From contig DATLOM010000063.1 of assembly GCA_035536185.1 (NCBI GenBank), positions 1 through 10,053 on the forward strand: a stretch of 10,053 nucleotides of DNA. Direction: 5' to 3'. This DNA is from GCA-2861595 sp035536185. Lineage in GTDB: Bacteria; Actinomycetota; Acidimicrobiia; Acidimicrobiales; GCA-2861595. Under the pieces are notes generated by a model. That model did no database searches. It worked only from the letters and a program-made list of their open reading frames with translations, and had not been told where the DNA came from. The position numbers and the translations under genes are program-made. Shown here in pieces: positions 1-6,160 of this stretch. How positions within the stretch are numbered: position 1 is the first letter of the stretch; every line of letters begins with the position of its first letter.

Positions 1-76
1 TGCGCATGATGGACCCCTTGCCGAACTGCTTGTCGATCTGGCCGAGGGCCATCTCGAGTGCCTTGTCTCGTTCCAT
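1..76 (-). CDS. recA: RecA recombinase, N-terminal fragment (cut by window edge)
   Basis: Only the first 25 codons are in the window. They read MERDKALEMALGQIDKQFGK followed by GSIMR, which is the hallmark N-terminus of bacterial RecA. RecA forms filaments on single-stranded DNA for homologous recombination and triggers LexA self-cleavage in the SOS response. The ATG at 74-76 is preceded by a purine-rich AGAGAGGGG (complement of 85-93) about 8 nt upstream, a good Shine-Dalgarno. The ATPase core lies outside the window. The gene follows thpR on the same strand but has its own promoter and a leader of about 90 nt, so it is probably transcribed separately under DNA damage. Identification is near certain despite the short fragment. 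Confidence 0.95.
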   Translation of the reverse strand, partial: MERDKALEMALGQIDKQFGKGSIMR

Positions 77-127
77 CGGTAGTACCCCTCTCTTCACGGT
101 TGTTCCTCTGTTTTCTGGTTCGAGGCC

Positions 128-159
128 CACCCTACGAAGAGGGTGTGACAAGTGACACC
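128..159 (-). other. Two mutually exclusive small hairpins in the recA leader
   Basis: CACCCT/AGGGTG form a perfect 6-bp stem with a 6-nt loop (128-145). GGTGT/ACACC form a 5-bp stem (142-159). Both use bases 142-145, so they cannot coexist. Neither is followed by a T tract on the minus strand, so they do not look like terminators. GTGACA is also directly repeated (145-150 and 152-157). Function is unknown and chance is possible. Confidence 0.3.
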
Positions 160-173
160 GGCGTACTTTCACG

Positions 174-202
174 AGTGTAATCCCAAACGTCTGTTCGTTC
201 AA
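174..202 (-). promoter_or_regulatory. recA promoter (-35 TTGAAC, 17-nt spacer, -10 TACACT)
   Basis: Read on the minus strand, TTGAAC (202-197) and TACACT (179-174) are separated by exactly 17 nt, matching sigma-70-type spacing. The predicted transcription start is near 167, giving recA an untranslated leader of about 90 nt. The -35 box covers the thpR stop codon (199-201). The boxes are seen directly; promoter activity is inferred. Confidence 0.7.
184..197 (-). promoter_or_regulatory. LexA (SOS) box in the recA promoter
   Basis: The minus strand reads CGAACAGACGTTTG. This fits the Gram-positive/actinobacterial SOS operator CGAAC-RNRY-GTTY plus one base, with one departure from perfect dyad symmetry (GTTTG instead of GTTCG). 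It starts at the last base of the -35 box and fills most of the spacer, so bound LexA would block RNA polymerase. Position and match support SOS control of recA. Confidence 0.75.
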
Positions 203-723
203 GGACCCTGGAGTGCCAGTGGCAGGCGGCGCACGATGTCGTAGCGGGCGCGGCCATCAGGGCCGGCGCCGAGGCGGCTGGCCACCAGGGTGATCTCGGG
301 GACCACCCAGCGGCCGGCGATGGAGGCCCCGGCGAGGGGGCGAAGGTCGACGCCACGGGGGTGGCGGGCCCGGGCCAGCGTGATGTGGCCGACGAAGCGC
401 CGGTGCTCGGGCGGCTGCCCGATCCCGGCGGTGGCGGCAACGGTAGCCGCGGCCAGATCGTCGAGTCCAGAGACGGGGACATGGAGAACGCGCCGGCCGA
501 ACCGGCCGGTGGCCGGGCCCATCTCAGCCACCACCGGGCTGCCGGCGCTGATGGTGCCGAATGCCGACGCCGCCTCGTCCTCGTCGACCTCGCCCAGGAA
601 GCGCAGGGTCACGTGCCACTGGTCCGGCCCGGTCCAGCGCAGGCCCTCCACTTCAGGCCGGGCCAGCTCGGACAGGCTCGCCACCACCTCTGGCGGGGAC
701 CAGACGGCGACGAAGGCCCGCAC
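199..723 (-). CDS. thpR: RNA 2',3'-cyclic phosphodiesterase (2'-5' RNA ligase family, LigT/ThpR)
   Basis: This is a cytoplasmic 2H phosphoesterase that opens 2',3'-cyclic phosphates on RNA ends; the family was first named for a 2'-5' RNA ligase activity. Both catalytic HxTx signatures are present: HVTL at residues 37-40 and HITL at 113-116, about 75 residues apart as usual. The 174-residue length is normal. The start is GTG (VRAFVAV), matching the family's short N-terminus. The GGGAG upstream touches the start codon, so its spacing is poor, and initiation may depend on the preceding ORF, whose TGA (730-732) lies 6 nt upstream in the same frame. It is the last gene of the rimO-pgsA-cinA run before recA, and its stop codon lies inside the recA promoter. 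The cellular RNA substrate is not known. Confidence 0.93.
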   Translation of the reverse strand: MRAFVAVWSPPEVVASLSELARPEVEGLRWTGPDQWHVTLRFLGEVDEDEAASAFGTISAGSPVVAEMGPATGRFGRRVLHVPVSGLDDLAAATVAATAGIGQPPEHRRFVGHITLARARHPRGVDLRPLAGASIAGRWVVPEITLVASRLGAGPDGRARYDIVRRLPLALQGP

Positions 724-729
724 CTCCCG

Positions 730-927
730 TCAGCCGGCGGGAGCGACAGCCAGAGCCGGAGCCGACTCCCTCACAGCCATCGTGTCGGCGCTGTGGGGTG
801 GTGGCGGCAGCGGCCACGCGGTGGCGACCGCCTGCTCGGCCTCGTCGGCAGGGCGAGAGGGTGCGCCCCATGGAGGCGGAGGAGGTTGCAATCCCGCCCA
901 CCCGACCGGAGCCGGCGCCACTCTCAT
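730..927 (-). CDS. Hypothetical 65-residue Pro/Ala-rich ORF between cinA and thpR
   Basis: An ORF of 65 codons fills the 200-nt gap between cinA and thpR. Its ATG (925-927) overlaps the cinA stop (924-926) as ATGA, the usual translational-coupling arrangement, and its TGA lies 6 nt before the thpR GTG in the same frame as thpR. The product begins MRVAPAPVGW, has a run of prolines at about residues 15-20 and another at about 39-44, and has no cysteines, membrane segment or recognisable domain. Codon third positions are less GC-rich than in neighbouring genes, especially at the start. It may be a genuine coupled small gene or only a translated spacer that delivers ribosomes to thpR. I do not recognise it. 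Confidence 0.35.
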   Translation of the reverse strand: MRVAPAPVGWAGLQPPPPPWGAPSRPADEAEQAVATAWPLPPPPHSADTMAVRESAPALAVAPAG

Positions 928-2174
928 GGCGAGGACTGGCGCTCCAGGAGGCGCCGGCGAAGCAGGTCCAACATGGTGATCACGGCGAGCTGGCGGATGT
1001 GCTGGCGGTCGCCGGGCAGAAGCCGGTGCACCACGTCGGTCTTCCCGTCGAGGCACAGTCCGAAGAAGGCGGTCCCCACCGGCATGCCGTCCTGGGTGGC
1101 CGGCCCGGCCACGCCGGTGACGGACAGGGAGACGTCGGCCTCCAGCACCCGGCACGCCCCCTGGGCCATGGCCGCGGCGGCCTCCTCGGACACGACGGGG
1201 CCTTCGGGGACGTCGAGAAGCCCGAACTTCACCTGCGAGTCGTAGGACACCACTCCCCCGCGGAACCACTTGCTCGAGCCCTCCACCTCGACCACCCGGG
1301 ACGCCACCAGTCCGCCGGTCATGGACTCGGCCAGCCCCAGCGTCAGGCCGCCCTCCTCCAGCAGCGCGCCCACCCTGTCCTCCATCGTCTGGTCGTCGAC
1401 GCCGAACACCAGCGGCCCGAGGATGCTGCGGATCTCGGCGTCCTCGGCGTCCAACAGCTCCTCCGCCTCCTCGCGGGTCGAGGCTTGCGCGGTGATCCGT
1501 ACGGCGATCCCCTTCATCCCGCCGGCCAGGAACGCCAGCGTCGGGTTGCCGGCGGCGTCGAGGGCCTCCACCCGCGGGGCCAGCCGCTCGGCCAGCACGG
1601 ACTCGGCCAGCCCCCACGTGTGCAGCACCCGGGAGACGATGGTGGACGGAGGGCCGGCCCGGCGCTGCAGGTCGGGCAGCACGGCCCGATCGACCATCTC
1701 CTTCAGCTCGTGGGGCACCCCCGGCACGGCATACACGACCTTGTCGTCACCGACCGGGCAGATGAGCCCTGGTGCGGTGCCCTGTCCCTGGGTGATGCTC
1801 GTGGCCCCCTCGGGAACGTCGGCCTGGCGCTCGTTGCTCACGGACATCTCGCGGCCGCGTTCGGCAAAGCGCTCCCGCAGCCGTTCGACCAGCTCCTCGT
1901 CGCGTCGCAACGCCACACCCATGACCTCGGCAATGGCCTCCCGCGAGACGTCGTCGTGGGTAGGCCCGAGCCCACCGCACACGATGACCGCCTCGCTGCG
2001 GTCCAGCGCCACCCTCACCGCGGTCACGATCCTCTCGACGTTGTCACCGACGATCGTACGGAAGTGCGAGTCGATCCCTGCGGCGGCGAGCCGCTGGCCG
2101 AGCCACGCCGAGTTGGTGTCGACGATGTCGCCCAGCAGCAGCTCGGTTCCTACCGCTACGACCTCACAGCGCAC
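924..2174 (-). CDS. cinA: CinA: competence/damage-inducible protein with C-terminal NMN amidohydrolase domain
   Basis: A 416-residue two-domain protein. Residues 1 to about 165 form the MoaB/MogA-like COG1058 domain, with VGTELLLGDIVDTN near the start, GGLGPTHDD (67-75) and PGVPHE (151-156). Residues about 268-412 form the PncC-type domain, with LAESMTGG (281-288), GVVSYDSQVK (307-316) and SVTGVAGP (351-358). Members of this family deamidate nicotinamide mononucleotide in NAD recycling, and some act as ADP-ribose pyrophosphatase. I chose the GTG at 2172-2174 because family proteins start directly with the (M)xxEVVAVGTELL segment. The frame stays open 30 codons upstream, but that part lies inside pgsA and reads as low-complexity Ser/Pro. 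The gene overlaps the 3' end of pgsA by 11 nt, indicating co-transcription and likely translational coupling. In Gram-positive bacteria cinA often precedes recA, as here. Confidence 0.94.
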   Translation of the reverse strand: MRCEVVAVGTELLLGDIVDTNSAWLGQRLAAAGIDSHFRTIVGDNVERIVTAVRVALDRSEAVIVCGGLGPTHDDVSREAIAEVMGVALRRDEELVERLRERFAERGREMSVSNERQADVPEGATSITQGQGTAPGLICPVGDDKVVYAVPGVPHELKEMVDRAVLPDLQRRAGPPSTIVSRVLHTWGLAESVLAERLAPRVEALDAAGNPTLAFLAGGMKGIAVRITAQASTREEAEELLDAEDAEIRSILGPLVFGVDDQTMEDRVGALLEEGGLTLGLAESMTGGLVASRVVEVEGSSKWFRGGVVSYDSQVKFGLLDVPEGPVVSEEAAAAMAQGACRVLEADVSLSVTGVAGPATQDGMPVGTAFFGLCLDGKTDVVHRLLPGDRQHIRQLAVITMLDLLRRRLLERQSSP

Positions 2175-2772
2175 GGTTGGCGCGACCCGCTCCCTCGGCG
2201 GCGGCGACCACCCGCTGGGCGTCGAGGAAGTACTGCGCCCCGGTGAACAAGGTGAGGCCGACACCGGCCCACAGCCCGACGGCGGCGATGGACGGATGGT
2301 CGGTGGTGGGTGGCAGGAGGACGAAGGCGACCGCCGCCTGCTGGACCACGGTCTTCACCTTGGCCCACCAGCGGGCCGGGATCGAGATGCCGCGCTTTCC
2401 CATCCAGGTCCGGTAGAGGCTGACCGCCACCTCCCGGAAGGCGATGAGGACCACGGGCAGCCACCAGAAGAGACCTTCGACGACGAGAGCGAACATGGCT
2501 CCGAGGACGAGGCACTTGTCGGCGAGAGGGTCGAGAAAGGCACCGGAGCGGGTGATGCCCTGGCGGCGGGCGATGTAACCGTCGACCCAGTCGGTGCCGG
2601 ACAGCACGATCCAGAAGGCGAACGCCGGCCACGACGCGCCGCCGCCCAGGATCATGGCGATGAGGACGGGCGTGATGACGAGGCGGGCGATGGTGACGGC
2701 GTTGGCCGGCGTGGCCAGTGCGCCCGGGCCGAACCCGGACCTGACGCCGGCGGGTGGCGACTCCGTGGTCAT
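2164..2772 (-). CDS. pgsA: CDP-alcohol phosphatidyltransferase (phosphatidylglycerophosphate synthase type)
   Basis: A 202-residue integral membrane enzyme that transfers a phosphatidyl group from CDP-diacylglycerol to an alcohol phosphate, most likely glycerol-3-phosphate. The full signature D(x2)DG(x2)AR(x7)G(x3)D(x3)D is present at D61, D64, G65, A68, R69, G77, D81 and D85; these residues bind the metal and CDP. Hydrophobic stretches at about 23-43, 48-60, 87-118, 143-153 and 163-180 fit the family's membrane helices. The ATG lies 2 nt after the rimO stop, with GAGG in the end of rimO as a plausible ribosome binding site, and the 3' end overlaps cinA. A rimO-pgsA-cinA order is widespread in actinobacteria and firmicutes. 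The alcohol acceptor cannot be proven from sequence; phosphatidylinositol-phosphate synthase is less likely given this context. Confidence 0.88.
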   Translation of the reverse strand: MTTESPPAGVRSGFGPGALATPANAVTIARLVITPVLIAMILGGGASWPAFAFWIVLSGTDWVDGYIARRQGITRSGAFLDPLADKCLVLGAMFALVVEGLFWWLPVVLIAFREVAVSLYRTWMGKRGISIPARWWAKVKTVVQQAAVAFVLLPPTTDHPSIAAVGLWAGVGLTLFTGAQYFLDAQRVVAAAEGAGRANRAL

Positions 2773-2774
2773 CT

Positions 2775-4013
2775 TCAGAGCGCCTCGGCCTCGAGGTCGG
2801 GGCCCTCGGCGCCCGTGATCAACACCTTGGCCAGTCGACCCACCGGGATCGTCTCCGGGACCCGCACCACGCCGTCGATCTCGGGTGCCTCGCGGTGGCC
2901 CCGCCCGTCGCCGGGCCGGTCCACCAGGACCTCCATGACGGTGCCGATGAGCATCTGGCGCCGGCGGGCGGTGACGGCGTCCTGCACCTCACCCAGCTCC
3001 CGGAGCCGTTCGCCCATCAGCTCCGGCTCGACCTGTCCGTCGAGCCCGGCGGCGTATGTGCCCTCTTCGGCGGAGTACGAGAAGAACCCGCACCAGTCGA
3101 GCTCGGCGTCGTGGAGAAACGCCAGCAACAGGTCGTGGTCGGCCTCCGTCTCACCGGGATAGCCGACGATGAAGTTGGAGCGGAAGGCGGCATCGGGCCA
3201 GCGCTCCCGGATCGTCTCCATGCGGGCCAGGAACCGGGCACCGTCGCCCCACCGGCGCATGCGCTTCAGCAGCGGCCGCGACACGTGCTGGAGGGACAGG
3301 TCGAAGTAGGGGATGCCGGTTTCGCCGATGGCGTCCACCAGCTCGTCGGTGAGATCGGACGGGTACAGGTACAGCAAGCGCGTGCGGGCCTTCTCCGCCA
3401 CCGCTCTCACGAGCCCGACTATGGCGCCGGCACCCATACCCTCGACGTCCTTGCCGTAGGAGGCCAGGTCCTGGGCCACCAGCACGATCTCCTGGGCGCC
3501 GAGCGAATCGACCTCCTCGAGGATCGCCTCCACCGGGCGGGAGCGCTGCGGGCCGCGGAACGACGGAATTGCGCAGAAGCCGCACTTGCGATCACAGCCC
3601 TCGGCGATCTTGACGTAGGCCCACGGGGCGGTGGCCGGCGGGCGGGGCAGGTTCAGCAGGTCGAGGCGGGGCACCGTGGTCTGCCGCCCCAGGGTGACGG
3701 GAACGCCGAAGCCGGCGACGAGGTCCACCTCGGGAAGCGCCGCCGCCAGCTCGTCGCCGTAACGCTCGGCCATGCAGCCGGTGACGACGAGCCGGGCACC
3801 GGGCACCTTGGCGCCGGCCAGGGCCAGCACCGTGTCCACCGACTCCTGACGGGCGGCCTCGATGAACGCACAGGTGTTGACCACCACCACGTCGGCCTCG
3901 GCCGGCGACCTGGCGGCGGACATGCCGTCCACCTCGAGGGTGCCGGTCAGCTTGTCCGAGTCCACCTGGTTCTTCGGGCAGCCCAGGGTCTCGACCCAGT
4001 AGCGCCCCGTCAC
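2775..4013 (-). CDS. rimO: Ribosomal protein S12 methylthiotransferase RimO
   Basis: A 412-residue radical-SAM methylthiotransferase that adds a methylthio group to a conserved aspartate of ribosomal protein S12. The N-terminal UPF0004 domain holds the auxiliary 4Fe-4S cysteines C12 (in ETLGCPKNQVDSD), C48 (NTCAF) and C80 (TGCMAE). The radical-SAM cluster motif CxxxCxxC is at C140, C144 and C147 (EGCDRKCGFC). A TRAM domain forms roughly the last 65 residues. GCPKN followed by VDSD marks RimO; MiaB has a different motif here. The start is the GTG at 4011-4013. The frame is open 75 codons further upstream, but that stretch is Arg-rich, lies over the divergent gene and has no family similarity. 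A TAGATT box ends 7 nt before the GTG, suggesting a leaderless mRNA. It is the first gene of the run leading to thpR. Confidence 0.94.
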   Translation of the reverse strand: MTGRYWVETLGCPKNQVDSDKLTGTLEVDGMSAARSPAEADVVVVNTCAFIEAARQESVDTVLALAGAKVPGARLVVTGCMAERYGDELAAALPEVDLVAGFGVPVTLGRQTTVPRLDLLNLPRPPATAPWAYVKIAEGCDRKCGFCAIPSFRGPQRSRPVEAILEEVDSLGAQEIVLVAQDLASYGKDVEGMGAGAIVGLVRAVAEKARTRLLYLYPSDLTDELVDAIGETGIPYFDLSLQHVSRPLLKRMRRWGDGARFLARMETIRERWPDAAFRSNFIVGYPGETEADHDLLLAFLHDAELDWCGFFSYSAEEGTYAAGLDGQVEPELMGERLRELGEVQDAVTARRRQMLIGTVMEVLVDRPGDGRGHREAPEIDGVVRVPETIPVGRLAKVLITGAEGPDLEAEAL

Positions 4014-4020
4014 GCCCCCG

Positions 4021-4026
4021 AATCTA
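4021..4026 (-). promoter_or_regulatory. -10 box for rimO (TAGATT), leaderless type
   Basis: On the minus strand TAGATT matches the actinobacterial TANNNT -10 consensus and ends 7 nt before the rimO GTG, placing transcription start on or next to the start codon. There is no Shine-Dalgarno at useful spacing (only GGGGG one base before GTG). No good -35 is seen. Confidence 0.5.
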
Positions 4027-4073
4027 CTGGGCAGGCCTGCGGTTGCCGCAGCCCGCGATCCGGCGGCTGTGGT

Positions 4074-4079
4074 TACCAT
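4074..4079 (+). promoter_or_regulatory. -10 box for the Nfu-like gene (TACCAT), leaderless type
   Basis: TACCAT fits TANNNT and ends 5 nt before the ATG at 4085, so transcription would begin on about the A of the start codon. No Shine-Dalgarno is present before this gene, which fits leaderless translation. A convincing -35 box is not visible. Confidence 0.45.
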
Positions 4080-4084
4080 CGCCC

Positions 4085-4342
4085 ATGGCCACTGCGACCC
4101 CCCAGCCGTCCCCGAACCCGAACGCGCTGCGGTTCCAGCTCGACACCACCTTGGGGAGCACCATGAGCTTCGCCAACGCCGCCGCGGCAGAGGCCGATCC
4201 CTTCGCCAAGGAGGTGTTCGCCGCCGCCGGCGTGGCATCCATCTTCGGCGTGAACGACTTCGTGACCGTCACCCGTACCGCCGGCGCCGACTGGGACCCA
4301 ATCATCGCCGCGGTTCAGGCTGCCGCCCAACAGCACCTGTAG
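4085..4342 (+). CDS. Stand-alone Nfu/NifU N-terminal domain protein
   Basis: An 85-residue protein that matches the Nfu N-terminal domain. It has the early PNPNALRF motif (residues 10-17), a middle stretch with DPFAKEVFAAAGVASIF, and then the characteristic NDFVTVT (56-62) and DWDPI. In full-length Nfu proteins this domain precedes a CxxC domain that carries and hands over Fe-S clusters. Here there is no cysteine at all, so the protein cannot hold a cluster itself and may act as an adaptor in Fe-S delivery. The ATG at 4085 was chosen because PNPNALRF normally follows shortly after the start; a farther in-frame ATG at 4043 lacks support. It is divergent from rimO, which needs two 4Fe-4S clusters, so a link is tempting but unproven. 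It ends 8 nt from the convergent queF stop with no terminator between. Confidence 0.78.
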   Translation: MATATPQPSPNPNALRFQLDTTLGSTMSFANAAAAEADPFAKEVFAAAGVASIFGVNDFVTVTRTAGADWDPIIAAVQAAAQQHL

Positions 4343-4350
4343 ACCCCGCG

Positions 4351-4707
4351 TCAGCCGGGCGGATGGGCCGCCTCGACCGTCGTCGAGATGCCACCGCGGA
4401 CCTGCCACTCGGTCGTCACCCGCATCCGCCGCGGGGACACGGCGGCGACCAGATCGTCGAGGATCCGGTTGGTGACGTCCTCGTGGAAGGCCCCCTCGTC
4501 GCGAAAGCTCCACAGGTACAGCTTGAGGGACTTCAGCTCGACGATGCTCTCATCTGGGACGTAGGCGATGGTGACCGTCGCGAAATCCGGCTGCCCGGTG
4601 CGGGGGCAGACGCAGGTGAGCTCAGGGGTGCTGCAGCGCACCTCGTAGTCGCGGCCGGGATGTGGATTGGGAAGAGCTACGAGCTGGCGCGAGGGGCCGC
4701 TCGGCAC
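4351..4707 (-). CDS. queF: NADPH-dependent 7-cyano-7-deazaguanine (preQ0) reductase QueF, short form
   Basis: A 118-residue member of the short (unimodular) QueF class, which reduces preQ0 to preQ1 in queuosine tRNA modification. The catalytic cysteine is C34 in VCPRTGQPDF with the proton donor D41. The QueF motif ELKSLKLY is at 57-64 and FHED at 74-77. RGGI near the end is also conserved. It is shorter than the B. subtilis enzyme (165 residues), lacking mostly terminal extensions. The GTG start (4705-4707) follows directly on the TGA of the upstream zinc-ribbon gene, in the same frame, with no clear Shine-Dalgarno, so translation probably relies on termination-reinitiation. No other queuosine genes are in the window. 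The third-gene position behind thrB looks like a convenience operon. Confidence 0.9.
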   Translation of the reverse strand: MPSGPSRQLVALPNPHPGRDYEVRCSTPELTCVCPRTGQPDFATVTIAYVPDESIVELKSLKLYLWSFRDEGAFHEDVTNRILDDLVAAVSPRRMRVTTEWQVRGGISTTVEAAHPPG

Positions 4708-4860
4708 TCAGCCGTTCTTGCCGAGCATCCGGTTCATCTTGGTGCCGCAGGTCGGGCATGCGCCCTGAGCCGCCCGACGGCCGTTGGCCATCTCGACGGC
4801 CTCGCCCTCGAACTCTCTCTTCTCACGACATTTCACGCAGTAACCCTCGTAGGTTGCCAT
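4708..4860 (-). CDS. Small zinc-ribbon protein, DUF5679 type
   Basis: A 50-residue ORF: it begins MATYEGYCVKCREKREF and ends ACPTCGTKMNRMLGK plus two residues. Two CxxC pairs (C8/C11 and C35/C38) form a zinc-ribbon. The YCVKC...CPxCGTKMNRxLGK pattern is that of the DUF5679 family, small proteins common in actinobacteria with no assigned function. The ATG at 4858-4860 lies 9 nt after the thrB stop, with AGGG about 7 nt upstream as ribosome binding site. It is followed in the same frame, after one TGA, by queF. Zinc-ribbons of this size often bind RNA, ribosomes or protein partners, but no role can be read from this sequence. Confidence 0.9.
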   Translation of the reverse strand: MATYEGYCVKCREKREFEGEAVEMANGRRAAQGACPTCGTKMNRMLGKNG

Positions 4861-4869
4861 GCCGCGACC

Positions 4870-5718
<849 letters not shown>

Positions 5719-5724
5719 CCGCGC

Positions 5725-5730
5725 ACCATA
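5725..5730 (-). promoter_or_regulatory. -10 box for thrB (TATGGT), leaderless type
   Basis: TATGGT on the minus strand fits TANNNT and ends 6 nt before the thrB GTG, so the transcript would start on the start codon. A strong GGAGG (5748-5744) lies 25 nt from the GTG, too far to serve it as a ribosome binding site. Confidence 0.45.
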
Positions 5731-5772
5731 GGTCGCGCGGTTACCTCCTCAGGGCAGCAGTGGTCGAAGTAA

Positions 5773-5798
5773 TGACGGGAATCCACGACCTCCCGTCA
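5773..5798 (+). repeat. Perfect 8-bp inverted repeat (TGACGGGA-N10-TCCCGTCA)
   Basis: The arms are 5773-5780 and 5791-5798, with a 10-nt spacer. As RNA it forms an 8-bp hairpin whose last paired base is the first A of the AGGAGG ribosome binding site of the downstream membrane-protein gene. As DNA it is a dyad in the short region between divergent thrB and that gene, so a repressor or activator site is equally possible. No T tract follows, so it is not a terminator. Confidence 0.6.
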
Positions 5799-5803
5799 GG
5801 AGG
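5798..5803 (+). promoter_or_regulatory. Strong ribosome binding site AGGAGG
   Basis: AGGAGG lies 9 nt before the ATG at 5813. It is the strongest Shine-Dalgarno in the window and fixes this start, in contrast to the poor or absent sites of the neighbouring genes. Confidence 0.85.
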
Positions 5804-5812
5804 AAAGCAACC

Positions 5813-6142
5813 ATGTACACCCTCGCCGTAACCCTGCTTCTGGGTCTGGCGTTGTTCAAGATGGTGGACGTGCTCGAAGAGCTCGTTCCCGATCTCACCA
5901 AGCTTCACAGCGTGGTGACGCTCGGTCTCGCCATCGCCACCGCATTCGTCATCGACTTCTCGTTGTTCGATGGCTTCGCCGTGGCGCTGCGCGAGGACTG
6001 GATGGGCACCTTGCTGACCGGCGCAGTCATCGCCGGCACCACCACCGTGTGGCGCTCCGGGTTCCACTGGCTCGGCTCGTCCGAAGGCGAAGAGCCCGAG
6101 GTGCGCCACCAGCCCGCCCGGATGGTGAACCGGGCCGCATAG
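5813..6142 (+). CDS. Small predicted membrane protein of unknown function
   Basis: A 109-residue protein with three hydrophobic segments at about residues 3-22, 33-55 and 63-82, followed by a hydrophilic tail rich in Glu and Arg. There is no cleavable signal peptide pattern, and the first helix runs directly into FKMVDVLEELVPDL. Acidic and charged residues lie between helices 2 and 3 (DFSLFDG, LREDW). Size and layout resemble phage holins or small actinobacterial membrane proteins, but I see no lysis or phage genes nearby and do not assign a family. The start is fixed by AGGAGG 9 nt upstream. It is transcribed alone, divergent from thrB and convergent with the ECF S component, and is followed by a terminator. 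Confidence 0.8.
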   Translation: MYTLAVTLLLGLALFKMVDVLEELVPDLTKLHSVVTLGLAIATAFVIDFSLFDGFAVALREDWMGTLLTGAVIAGTTTVWRSGFHWLGSSEGEEPEVRHQPARMVNRAA

Positions 6143-6160
6143 CCCCCGCGCCCAGCACCA

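Noticed and set aside
561..2246. Long plus-strand open frames across cinA and its neighbours (also 290-979, 1270-3162)
   Set aside because: They are antisense shadows of well-identified minus-strand genes, have Arg/Pro/His-rich low-complexity products and show no domains.
4031..4040. Perfect 10-bp palindrome GCAGGCCTGC between rimO and the Nfu-like gene
   Set aside because: About ten such palindromes are expected by chance in 10 kb, and it is at no special distance from either start. Not enough to call an operator.
2754..4166. 470-codon plus-strand open frame over rimO
   Set aside because: Antisense of the clear RimO coding sequence. Open frames of this size are expected opposite GC-rich genes with G/C third positions.
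4014..4238. N-terminal extension of RimO by 75 codons
   Set aside because: The extra part is Arg/Ala-rich, covers the divergent Nfu-like gene and precedes the family's usual start at the ETLGCPKN segment.
4343..4350. Terminator between convergent Nfu-like gene and queF
   Set aside because: Only 8 nt separate the stops, and no hairpin with a T tract was seen.
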